A stretch of 64,000 nt of DNA from Theristus sp. LFF4_11. Lineage: Eukaryota > Nematoda > Chromadorea > Monhysterida > Xyalidae. This document shows positions 1 to 12,300 of the stretch, piece by piece. Position 1 is the stretch's first letter. Every line of letters starts with the position of its first letter. Below the pieces are notes generated by a model. The model searched no databases, was not told the DNA's origin, and was given only the letters and a program-made list of their open reading frames with translations. A program made the position numbers and the translations under genes. The DNA lies in contig JASANC010005206.1 in the NCBI GenBank assembly GCA_030248135.1, positions 62,001 to 126,000 of the forward strand. Direction: 5' to 3'.

Positions 1-2763
1 AGAGGATGGGAATGATGCCGTTTGGCACAAGGCTCATCACGTGCATGTGCGTGCCGCCCTGGCACAGGTTCGCGACACACCACGACGCTGCAAGCAACAG
101 TCAGTTTGGGTGAACTTCCAAATGGCAAGCCAAGACCAAAAGTCAACCGAGTGAGTGGCGTTCACCTTCGACCTGCGTCTTCGTGTCCCGATCGAGGCAA
201 AGAATGATGGGTCGGATGAGTTGTGCGTCGATGACTGACTGAATCTGATCGCGTGTGCCGGCGAGCACGTTCGACAACATCCAACAGCACTCCTTGACGA
301 GGTTGCAGCTGCCCGTGGACATCACCTGCGGCGTGCATGATGACAGGATGCCGCTGTCGATCACTTGCTGAAATTCACAATTACACTTACATGGCGAAAG
401 ATGCTGCGGTAAAACGTTTGGTGCAGTTCTGCTTGGTAACGGGCTGACGAGTAAGGGGACACTGCGCTATGCGTCTGCTTGGCGAAACCGCAAACAGCCA
501 ACTATGGATTGACGACAAATACCACAATTCTCAACTTAGCTTCACAAAAAGCACTAGGCCAGGCCAGACGAGATTCACCTGCGTCTGCTGATCATTGCCA
601 GTGACGATGTTGCCGAGTGTGCGCAGTGCTGGTGCCTGCAGTGCTGGTTCGCCTGACAGCAGAAACTCGCACAGACGCGACAGAGCGTTCGTATCGAGCA
701 CCACCTGGCACACAATCGTTACACAGTGCAAGTTGTGACGGGATAGTTCAACAGTAACGGCAAAAAGACAACAGCGATACATAAGTTAGCACCTGAATTT
801 GTTCATCGCTGCCGTCGGTGACGTAGGAGAGTGCCCAGCAGGAGTCGATGTTCACTTGCTGCAACGCAAAGCTTGCACGTTTTTGTGGTGGTGTACAGAA
901 CTCGGTGGCAAGCGCGGACACACCCTGTCGTCGTACATGGTCAGCGTCACCACGTGCGGCGCCACGAACTGAATCAACTCCAGTGGCGGGTGCGGGTCTT
1001 TGTGGCGGCACATGTTCGAGAACGTCCACGCGATCGTGCGCACAAATTCCGTCTGCAAGACAAAGAAAAGGGTGAGCTTCAAGCTAGAAAGACAGTACGA
1101 CGTGCTCGATCACAAACGCACGTTGTATTTGGCCAAATTCGGCATGAGGCCTGCGAGCGCGTGCGCAGCGCCGTGCGACAGCACCATGTCACGGAAGCGG
1201 GCGCAGTCACCTGAAACGTGCTGCTTCAGTGAGAGCAACGCATTCTCATCAAAGAACAACAACCGAACGAACAATGCACAGCAACGAACTTGCTGGCACA
1301 CAAAAACTGAAATGACCAGCTGGTGAGCTGGGTTGGCGATGAACCCCGTGCGATGGTGTGGTGGAACGTGGCGCAAGTGGCCGCGTTCAGCCACACCACC
1401 GTCGTGCTGGCGTGCCAAGTTGGCACCACGCATACCCTGCCACCCACCAATGATGTTGCCGAGTGCCCAGGTGGCCTGTTCAGCGACGCGCATGTCGCCG
1501 GACGTCAGCAGCGCCACCAGCGGCTGCACAGCGCCACACTGCACCACCAGCGCCGTTTCGTCCGTTGAGCCGGAGACGATGTTCGTCAGCGCCCAGGACG
1601 CCTCAAACTGCAGGTTGTTGCTGCAACGATGTTGAACGGTGGCTGTGTCGGTGTTCACCTGGTTTTGTCTATGCAACGTTGCACAAATTTGCGACCGACT
1701 TGGCCGACTGGATGGCTGTGATGAGCACGGGCACGAAGCCAGCCTGAATCACGTCCGCAACGGGCGGCTGTTTCGAACGGGACAGCACACGGCGGATGCC
1801 TGGTACAGTCAAAGTTGGCTGTGCTACAGTCAAGCACGTGCAATAAAACAACATTTGCCTGTCACATTTTCCACGTGACGAATAAACAGTAGACGGCATC
1901 CGTTGATCGGTAAAACACAAATTTCAAAAAATGGCAACCCGGCGGAAAGTGAGCGCAAAACATAATGCACACGTTGCACCTTCAATGGCACGCAGCACAT
2001 CAGCGTCCGTTCGTTCGGGATTCTGCATCAGTTGAAGACAGTCGGCCACGCTCAACTGATGTGTCGGTTTCTGAAATCATAAATCACGACACGGCATTTC
2101 AGTCAGCCCAACGCAGGCAGAAAAAACTTTTTGTTTCCGTCCGATTGCCATTGGCAACGTAAAACAACCGCCACGCCAGAACTTGATTCGATTGAAATCG
2201 CAAGCAACACGTTCTTCACGGACTTGCTGGATTGCAGCGAGTGTGCTCTTGCCCCCGCCATCAGCAGCACCATTTGCAGACACATCCGCCGCAGCCACGC
2301 ACTCTTGTTCACTCTTCTCATCGTCCTCACATGCTGCGATGTTGCGACGTTTCATCATCGACTCGTCTTTCTTCTGCTTTCGCAACTCCAAGCTGCCCTC
2401 CGTGCGACGTCGCCGCATTTCCTGCAAAGAATCGACTTTGCTCGGACTGGGTGGTGTCTGCTGAATTGTGAATTGAACCGAAACAAACGCACTGCACTCG
2501 CACTGGCACCAATCGAATGTGCACAAGCACAACTGAGCAGAACACTGCTGCGATTGTGCGATTGCCCGAAAACGAAAAATTCATTTCGATTTTAAAACAA
2601 CGCACGCCGCACAGTGAAGAAAACGAAGAAACATCGGCAACCACAACGGCACAACACTTTGATTAATTTTTCAAAAACTCACCTCATGTTTAGCAAGATT
2701 CTTGAATTGCTTTTGCCGACTGTCATGTGTGCTTTGTCCACCGGCTGCAGCTTTTGTCGCCAT
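1..2763 (-). CDS. Importin subunit alpha (karyopherin alpha), 3' end outside window
   Basis: Adaptor that binds classical nuclear localisation signals on cargo and hands the cargo to importin beta for entry through the nuclear pore. Eleven exons read in phase on the minus strand: 2683-2763, 2224-2457, 1980-2070, 1678-1799, 1436-1607, 1122-1210, 924-1052, 793-858, 579-704, 166-367 and 87 to below 1, giving about 466 residues. The start [10 protein letters not shown] leads into the importin-beta-binding segment, with [18 protein letters not shown] and MMKRRN visible. Armadillo repeats follow: [68 protein letters not shown] and [12 protein letters not shown]. The Trp/Asn ladder used for NLS binding is largely kept, but some repeats are divergent (SWC, CCWM). 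Family members have about 520-560 residues, so the last 50-90 lie beyond position 1. The family is certain; the paralogue is not. Confidence 0.95.
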
Positions 2764-5700
2764 ACTTGGTTTGATGAGATTCGGCAAGGCAAACCACAAA
2801 ACAAAAGGAATAGTTTGGCCGTTGGCGTGGAGTTAGTGAGCGTTGTGTTGTTTGTCTGTCGCCAAATAAAAAAAAAACAGATTTTGTCTCGAAAACTCTG
2901 ATTCCAGGAAAAATTAAAAAAAGCATCGAGTTGCCGTCGTTGAATCCGGTCGTGTTTTCAACCAACTTTTTCTGGATAATTTGCTATTTTAAATCTGTAA
3001 AATCCGTTTCATTCCGTGTTTTGCGTTTGCCAAATGCCAACCCGTGTTTTGTTTTGTTTTGTTGCGGTTTTGTGTGTAAACGCGATCCGCCTACAGCCGT
3101 TCCTTTTCCTGATTGGTCAACTGGTGCAGCAACATCCACTGTGCAACGAGGCGCCAAAATCAAACTAAAATGAAACTCAGCTGCGTATGACTCTGTCCTG
3201 TTGTCTGTACTCCTGTGTCTTGAGTGGAAAAACAAGCATGATCAAGTGGGGTGGGCGGGCGCCCCCCCTAAAACTTTCGAATCTACCTTTCTTTACCTGA
3301 GAGGCTTTTTCGGCTCAGCTTCCCTTATTAAATGTGTCCCAAAATGCGTTTGCACGCACAGATAGAGAAAATGTTTCATGGCTGTGCGACAATTTGAAAT
3401 CACCGAAAGTTAACGTTTCCTGACGGCAAATTTGTGCAAGAAATTGGGGAAAAACTAATCAGAATCTTTTTCTCACTATGCAGACGGTCACACACGGAGC
3501 TTCCCCGACCCGTGATCGTGAACGGGGATACGCTTGACAAAAACCCGAACCCTACGCGTGGTAGCGTGCAGTGAAAAGTTTGCTTTGAGCACATTCATGT
3601 TACGGTGTTAGCTGCTGCAACATGAATGTGCCTAACGCCCCGAATTAAAAAAAGCATTTGATTTTCGCCTTGCATATGTCGCTGAAAATGTGCTCGTTAT
3701 TGTTAAACGGTTCTGTACTTCTGTTGACATGCTTGTCATCGGATTGCGTAAAGTTTGTCTTGTGGGTTCTGGGTTGTGACTTGTGGTGAACAAAAGAATC
3801 ATTGTTGTGTTTTTTGTTTGTGTCGTCAGTTTTTGTCCCGTACTCAATGTTACCCACTTGCACACGATGCACTCGCGAATATGAATCGATCTGCAAAAAT
3901 AACAATTCGACACTCCAAACCAAAGTGTTGCGCGAAGTTACGTGAAAAAAAAAGAAATCGAAAACCATTGGCAACCACTGTGATTAATAAGCATTGTTGT
4001 TTTGGACCGTAAAACAACTCGTTTCAACCCTTTCGAAACAATGTCGGCAACTAACATTCAAACAGCAGTCTTGAGAAGGGAATTAATCGAGGGAAGCGAA
4101 CCCGAATCATTCCGTTGTATCACACAATAATAAAGCTGATATTCATTATTATAAACCGTATTTTCGTGAATTTCGCTCGAATGTGCGTGTGTAAAACGCA
4201 TTTACAGAATTGTATAAACGTCTGTGTTGGCATGTTCACAGATGTCATGCTGTGTTGCATCAATTGATCTTTGCCGCCTGACACAATGGCACACAAACAA
4301 AAAAGCGCTGATCGCTGATCAGTCCCCCCGATTCTGAAAGCGCTTGCTTGGGACCTGCGTTGTTTGTTCCTCACTGGGTGAGCAAAACACACAGCGAGGA
4401 CTGAGGTAACCGCGTGAGAGGGCGGCCTTGACTGACACACAGCGTAGCCCCTCCAAGTCATGCGAGCAGTGTCCAATGTGTCTCCGCCCTCGTCTTGCTT
4501 TGCATACACACCGTTTCGGTTGTATTTGAACGTGATTTGACATGGCGTCCGTGCGTATGTGCGTTGTCTGCTTGTGCATGTATAGCACACTCTGGGCCCC
4601 CATCATTCAAACACGCTTGTATGCATTATTAGACAGAGACATTTATTCTCCTACACACCGTGTCCACTGTCTCTGTCGATACACACAACTCACAACGATT
4701 CTGATAGAGAACACACATTCACTCTGGTGTTGGTTGGCTGCTTCTCGCTTCGTTTGACCACTGCCCACCACGCGCTGGGTCAACACAACACTTCTTTCTT
4801 TATTTTTGTTCTGTGAGCCAACATCAGCAACGTTTTTTCGCCCGGCAGCTGTTTTGGCTTGCAGAGTCTCTGGCCGCATGTGGCACTGCTTGCAAACAGC
4901 CCCGAAAACGCCCACTTTCACTCAAAATCTCCGTTATCTCTCTCTGTATTACTGATCAGTGCACTTTATTTATACCATATTGTATCAAACGAACTGTTGC
5001 TTCAGCAGTTTTCTCACACTTATTGATGCTTATTTGTTTTGTATTCGTTTTTATCGCGATGAATATTGGTTCATCCGATTTTCATTTTGGTTCAGTTTGC
5101 GTTCCGATAATTTTGCATGATAATGCAAATTCCAAATGCTTGTTGCTTGCTTTCACTTGCGTTTTTTTCACTGTGTAGCGAACACGTTCGAGAATTGACG
5201 GGTCACTCGGCACAGAACTGCTGCGGTCGCGGAAACTGTGTGGCGCCGACCTGAAAGATATTCGCGAAAGTTTTATGTATCGTACGATGCACCAATTTTG
5301 GACTTACACACAGATATTTTTATCTGATATATTGAACTTTTCTCAAGCTCATCTTGTGTTTTCACTCTTCAAGTAAAACATACAAGTAAAATTCACATCC
5401 TGTACAGCATTGCCAGAGCCAGACTGCCACTGACATTAGTTTCCCCTGTCCATAATTTACTTTTTTCGTTTTCAAAGGCCACTCTCAACTGCGCCTCTTT
5501 CTGTAACACCAAAAAGCCAAGCCGACTATTTTTCATATTATTTTTATTACAATTTGTCGAGTCGTTTTCGCGGCGTAGCACGTTGCGTAGCTTGCAGATA
5601 GGTTTTATTATTTTTCAAACAACTCTTCTCTGCTACACGTACCCTTCAACATACTCTGTTGCACACACATTCTTCGAATTGGCTTATCACGTTCACATCG

Positions 5701-6372
5701 TCTTGTCATGCATTCGATCAAGGTTTTTGTTTCATCGTTGTATTTACAATAGCAATATTGCATGTTTTATTCAGTCTCAAAAATGTTTGGCCACCGCATT
5801 TTTCCGATAAATTTTGAATTTTTTCACACCGCATCTATTTAGCATGTTCCGCGCGTTGCCCAGTGTCGTTGCGTTTGTTTACAAATGTCTAGTCCACAGT
5901 GCCCGTTGTTGCTGGTGTGCATCCCCGTGCCGTTTTTACATTTGCCTATCGTCATAACATCTGGCGTCGATTCTGACGAACCTCTAAATTCATACACACA
6001 CGTGCGATACATACATACAAACACGATGGTTCAGTCGCACACAGCCACTTTTTATGATCATTATTGCCTTGCTGTCTCTCTCTCCATTACTTATAGTATT
6101 TTGTATCTGTGTTTCGTTCTCGTCGCCTATACCTCAAAAGAACGAGTACTGCATTGGAAAATGCTCACATTTTACGCTGGATTTAAACAAAATTTACGTC
6201 ATGCGCTTTTAGGCGAACGAGTCGTACACATTTCGGAGAGGGTTTATTTCAACGATTGAGGGACAGTGGTTATTGTCCATTGGTGGCTGAGTCATGGTAG
6301 TCGGATAAAAGTGGCATTCAAAGCAATAGCAGATTCTATCTAGTCAACAGACACAGTATTTATTAAAACAGA
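2764..6372. other. Intergenic, no gene recognised
   Basis: Lies between the divergent importin alpha and coiled-coil genes and presumably holds both promoters. It is AT-rich, and its open reading frames are short and lack recognisable domains or splice-consistent chains. The only clear structure is a perfect 13-bp inverted repeat at 3589-3601 and 3619-3631, with a 17-nt spacer. Confidence 0.6.
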
Positions 6373-9300
6373 ATGAGTTCGATTTTGAAACTGTTTAACA
6401 AGAGCAAGAAGGAGCATCCGGTTGGTGGCATCGGCGCTGGCGAGGTGTGTTACGGTTTCTTTGTTTGTGTTTTTATTTTCCCTCCTCAATGGTCATTATC
6501 ATGACAGTGATCTTGCCCAAAAACAAAGTTCCTCTTTGCAAAACGTGCATGTTTTCGCAGGTGCGCGACGCCCAGTGCCGCCAATCAGTGCGCAGTGCCC
6601 CGGTGGCGTCTGTCAGCAAGAAGCAGCGTCGTCGCACGGTCGGCAGCGGCAATGTCGCCGGCAGTGCGTTCGCACAGGCACAGGCCATGTTCGACGCCGA
6701 TGCCACCGGTGGTGTCTACGTGGGCGCGCCAAACTCTGCACAGAATTCCTCGTTTGCGTCGTCCACGGGCGGCGCAAGTGACGCAATGCCCGGCCAATCA
6801 GCGCACAACAACACCATTCAAACCGACCAATCAGCGGCGTCCTCATCAGCGCAGTTTTGGATGAAAGACGCCGCACCGTACTACATGCCGGCGTCAGCGA
6901 AAGCAAAGTTCGGGCCTCGCTCACTCGATTTGAACTTGACACGACAGACGAATCGTCAGCCGTCCAGGCATGCGCGGGCTGGTCGCAACGAGGATGACAC
7001 GTTGACTGCGATGAGGCTGCAGAACAGCAGGCACAGCAGAACTGTGTGCGTGTGTTAGATGTGTAGTTTGCCTGCTAAACAAAAAAAAACTATTAAAAAA
7101 GAAAAGTTTTACTGATTTGAAAAAATTCACTGCAGTGATGACGACGTTTGGTCGGACGTCGCGTCCGATTTGTACCGATTGCCGGGCCAGGGACGCACCA
7201 AGGAGCAGCAGAGACACCGAGGCGATGCAGCCAGGAGAAGCAGCAGGAATGCGGCCGATGCAAAACAGCCGCGCGCACACCGGCGACACACAAGGGAGAG
7301 GACTGCGGCGTTGTTCAGTGACTATGATGACACTTGCGAAATGGACACGCAGAGCGAAGTGATGATGCCCTACAAACGTGGGTCTATTTCGTGTTTTCTT
7401 AATTGTGATGCTATTCCTGAAATCTGCCCAATATCTGAACTACATTTCAGCCATTCGAGCGTACGCATGCCGTGATGTCTACCTTCCATCGTCGGCCAAA
7501 GGTCGACCCGATCAAATCGTTGAAGAGTCTCCCCCCTCGGTGCGTGGCATCACTGCGTCACACTCCGACCATGGATCTGCAATGCGACGTGCGCAGCGCG
7601 ACAGAAAGGTTGGCTGCGATCAAGCACTGATGTTTCGCATTTCAATTGACTGCACTGATTTGTCGTAACCGTACCAGTTTGAGCCATTGTCAACGAGTGT
7701 GCACGTCTCTTGCGAACTTGCCCAGTTTTGAGTGCTGTATTTTTGTTTGCAATACGCCATCACTGTGTGTGTGTTGTTTTGCTCAGCTGATGCCCCCACC
7801 GAGTTCGTTGCATGCGCACCGTGCCAAAGGCAGCCGTTCACCGCAAGAGCACTGGACTGACATGCAGCCACAGCCCCCGTCGTCGTCAGCGTCTTCTGCC
7901 ACTGCATATGCCGCAGACTCAAACTGCTCGCAGATGGAAATCAAGGTGTGTTGTGTTCATTGCGCAAGGCAGCTCAGTTATTATGTTTAGCCTTTGTTAT
8001 TTTTAGAGTATTTTTGTCAAGAAACGCAGTATCAAACAATTCTAATTCGTCTGCGTCTGACAAACAGCAGCTGCCTAATCAGCCATTCAGTCCGCGCGCC
8101 ACAACACGCTCCCACTAGCCAACGCTTGCACTTCCTTGTGTACATATTCATTGTCTGCTACTTTGTGTGGGCTCGTGTACTATTCCGGCCCGCGAAATTC
8201 CGGCCCGTAGAATTCCGGCCCGCTCATTCCGGCCCGAAGAATTCCGGCCCGAAGAATTCCGGCCCGGAGAATTCCGGCCCGGAGAATTTTCGCCAGCAAG
8301 AACAATATTAAACCACACGAAGTGATTTTTGGTAAATAAATTTAAAGTGATTTTTTATTTTTGTTTAGAACTTGCTTGCAGTGACTTGTTGTAGGCTCCT
8401 AATCCTAAGCCAAGCCTTTTTGATAAGGTAAAAGGGTCACAAATCCTGTTCATGATAAAAAATTTAAAAATTTAGTTGTAGTTTCTCTTTTCCAAAAGGT
8501 TTCACTTTCCAAAAAAGCAAACAGGACGAACATCATTGAAAATACACTGTAACATGTGAACATCGATATTTTTATTTTATTATTTCATTACCAAAATCAC
8601 TTCGTGTGGTTTAATATTGTTCGTGCTGGCGAAAATTCTCCGGGCCGGAATTCTCCGGGCCGGAATTCTTCGGGCCGGAATTCTTCGGGCCGGAATGAGC
8701 GGGCCGGAATTCTTCAGGCCGGAATTAGCGGGCCGGAATTGTACCCCCCCCCCCTTTGTGTGCGCCACGTTGCTTTCGCAAAATTATACGGTTTCAATTT
8801 TCGATCTTCGTGGTCGCGTGCCTGGAATAGTGTCACTGATCTCACTTCACCAACGCGGTGGCTCCATACCGTTTTGCTGAAGCATTTTTGTATAAACTGG
8901 TGAAATTTTAATGAAACCAACTGTGGTCGTTTACTGTTGCCACAATAATACTATTTTTCTGCTGGTGGTGGTGTTGTTGTCGCATTTTGTCAAGAGCGCG
9001 CACGACACTTATCGAGCTGAGCAAGTGCGAATTGGCCAGAGTTCGTTTGCATCTGCAGAGCAGCATTGGCAATGGCGTGAGTCTCCCCATTTAGCCACAC
9101 ACGCCCGCTCACAGCCAACCCACCGGCACGCCAGCTTGTGCCGCTGTTTTCGTGGTTTTGTTTGTTTTTCCGTCTCGTTTTCAACGCCATGTTTTCCAGC
9201 GACAGGCCGATCCATTAACGCAATGTCATGTTTCATGTTTGAATGCCTGGTTTGAACGCTTGCGCGCGCACGCTAAAAATCATTATATCTGTTACGCTGC

Positions 9301-12300
9301 CTCTGCCATGTTCACTGTGTGATGCTTCCAGTGAAGGCTGCCTCGCCACTGTTCCAGTCAGTAAGCAATAAGCATGCAACTTTTGCATTCAAAATTTCAA
9401 ACTGACGCTCATTGGCTATATCCTTATAGTATGACAAATGAACAAACATATCCAATAGCTGATCAGAATTACCTATAGCTGACTGCATAGTGCATGTAGT
9501 ATGCTCGAGCATACGCTTGTGCTTTTGTCAATTGAGTGCTCCATTCGAATTCGATCATGTTGACAAATAGTCGATTATTGCCAGCTCACTACCATTTGCG
9601 CGCAGTGTCCCTTTGTTCTGTCGTAACGCGTTCACAGGCGGCAGCGTCAAAGTGCCACGTGGCGTGTCAGTCGGCCGGGGACCATGCCATTTTGGTTATT
9701 ATGGGTCGATAAGCGAGCCGCACTGACTGCGTTTGGCAAACAATTAGCACAGGACGATGCAGTGATTTGTTGACTGCTTTGTGAACGCAGCATTGTTGCA
9801 TTGCAGACGCTGGATGGCAGTCCCCCGCACCGAGCACCGCGTGCCCACGAGAACATGAGCCAGAACTCCTCGGCAGCGGCGTCACCTTCGCCAGCGTTCG
9901 GCAGCAGCAGCCAGTCTCAAACACAATCATCCTCGTTGGAGTCACAACGCAATAAATTAGTAATCACGGTGAGTCAGCAGCATTCATGGTCGCTGCAAAT
10001 GCACGATGCGAGAGAGAACGTTGGTGCTCTAAGGGCCTTTTTGGGTCGTAAATTTGTATGACACGCTGTAAGCACTTTCGCTGGTGTCTTTTGTGTTCGC
10101 AATGACTGACTTGATATACAACCAGGAGTTGAGTTGACGAAATGCGAGTTGGCTAGAGAGTCAACACTGATCGCTCGTGATTGGAACTCATAAATTATTA
10201 CTAATCTGTGTGTGTGTGTGTGTGTGTGTGTGCTCAGTTGTATTCAGAGTAAATGCGGCTCTGTTCGCCAATAAAACTGCCACAGTGTGCGCCCAAAATG
10301 GGACTCTCTTACGTTGGCACCACATAGTCGACCATCTGAAAGATTTATTGCGATGCTGAAAATTTGTCACATGCGAACTGTGAGGAAACACACGAGGGCT
10401 GCACATTTGCGACAACATCGTCATTTGCGTGTGTTCGCATTGTGCTTTGATTGATCGTTTGTTTACTGCCTGTCTGTTACAGAGACTCCGATCGCAGGTC
10501 GAAACCGAACGCCAATTGAGGGAGGCCGCTGAGCAACGGCAACAGGAACTGAGCAGTGCGCTGTACGATGCGCTCTGTCATTTGAGAAGGTGGCGTCACG
10601 TTTTGCAGTGAACCGGAAAATGAAAAAAGAACATTTGAATTTGAAAAATCTACACTGGACAAGCAAGAAAAGCATAAATTCTTGTGACCACATGACAAAC
10701 TGTTGCAGCATGAACGGCAGCCGCTCCAACTCGCTCGATCGGCCGCGCAGCCGCGAGCAGGCGCAACAGACGGTCGAGTCGCTGAAGGAGGAAATCAGAA
10801 AACTCAGACTGCGTTTGGACGAACAGGCACGTGCGGCGGAGGAAAGGCAGAAAATGGAAGTCGACTACGACGATCTGTTGGGCAGAGCTGCTGAGCACAT
10901 TGCACGGCTGCAAGTGGGTGAAGCTGAAATGCAACTGGGTTATAAAAAAACTGTTAAGGGCAAGGACCAGCTTCATACAAACAGTTATAGACAACGAACG
11001 TCGATTTTCAGGACCAGCTTGACCAGCAGCAACGGCAGCACAACCAGCGCATCATTGAGGTGGAGTTCAAGAACAAGCTGCTCCAGGCGCAGTTGCGCTC
11101 GGCACGCCAGAAACTGAGAACGGTGCCCGAACAGTTGCTGGAAATCAATGAGGACTTTGCTCATCACCACAACCACAGAATGGTGAGTAAGATGAAAGTT
11201 AGTGAAATGGAAACGTTTGAAAATTAGCAGTTATTTTAAAACTAATATTGGAAATTGGTTCAGAAGCAAGATCAGCAGGCCAGATCGACGCTGATGACGC
11301 ATGAAGAGATGATATCGCACAGTGTCGCCTCGTTTGGCAGCCCCACATTTCATGTTAGTTGCAAGTTCGAAGTTCTTGGCATTATCAAAACTTCTTTAAA
11401 TTTAAATAAATTCAAATGCAACAGATTTTAAATCCATTTTTGATTGAAAACATGGATTTCCGTGCAGAACGAGTGTTCACCAACATGCAACGGCGGTGAG
11501 GCGATGTGCACCCGTCCCAACTCATTCATGGTGCCAGCCGCCGTGTCACAAGACACGTTCGTTAGCACACCAACCAGACGACGCCACCCAATGGCATCGG
11601 CGCCTTGCACAGCTGCCTCTTCCTACGCGGCATCTACCAAATTGTCACAGACACAGAAGCTCAGAGATGGTTGGTCAACTACGGCTCACTGGCTGGTGAA
11701 CGTTATTCAGTTTTATATTTTTTCTATTCAGGCATTTCCACGCGTAGCACACTGCGCGAACAACAACAACAACAACAGCAGCAGCAGCAGCGCTTGGTGA
11801 TGGGCCATGGCCAGACCAATGGCGAATATGAGGACATGTACGGCCAGGACGAAGTGTTCAACTTTGCGAGGGACGTCGATTCTGGTGCGCTGTTGTATTT
11901 TTTTTGAGTGTAAGAATGTCAAAAAGAACAATCTTTTCTAGTCTGCAGGAATTTCTTTCCAGGAACATCGACCGCTGGCACGCAGGACTCCGTGGATGCA
12001 GCGAGTCCGAAAAGTGTGCCGTCGTTGAAAGTGAAAACGTCGGCCGGTGAGGCGCCGTTCAAGGAGAACTGCGCGCCCTCGTCAGCGAATCTGATCAATT
12101 TGTCAGGTAATATTGCGTTTTGCCATATTTGTAAGGGAAAATTAATCCACCAATAAATTGTGCCCCCACTTTGCACGCTCCGGCCATTGCCCACGTCCAC
12201 CATTGTTCACATCTGCAGGCATCTCGGAAGCAACGAGCGTTGAGAAAGTGCGTGGCGGCCGCTACTCCGGTTCGAGCATCGCATCGTCGACCGCATTCGT

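Noticed and set aside
8164..8311. Open frame with repeated FRPA/SGPKN units
   Set aside because: Translation of the foldback arm minisatellite. The same repeat reads open in several frames and on both strands.
8911..9255. Plus-strand frame with a signal-peptide-like start
   Set aside because: It lies in an intron of the coiled-coil gene on the same strand, and the sequence after the hydrophobic stretch has no family features.
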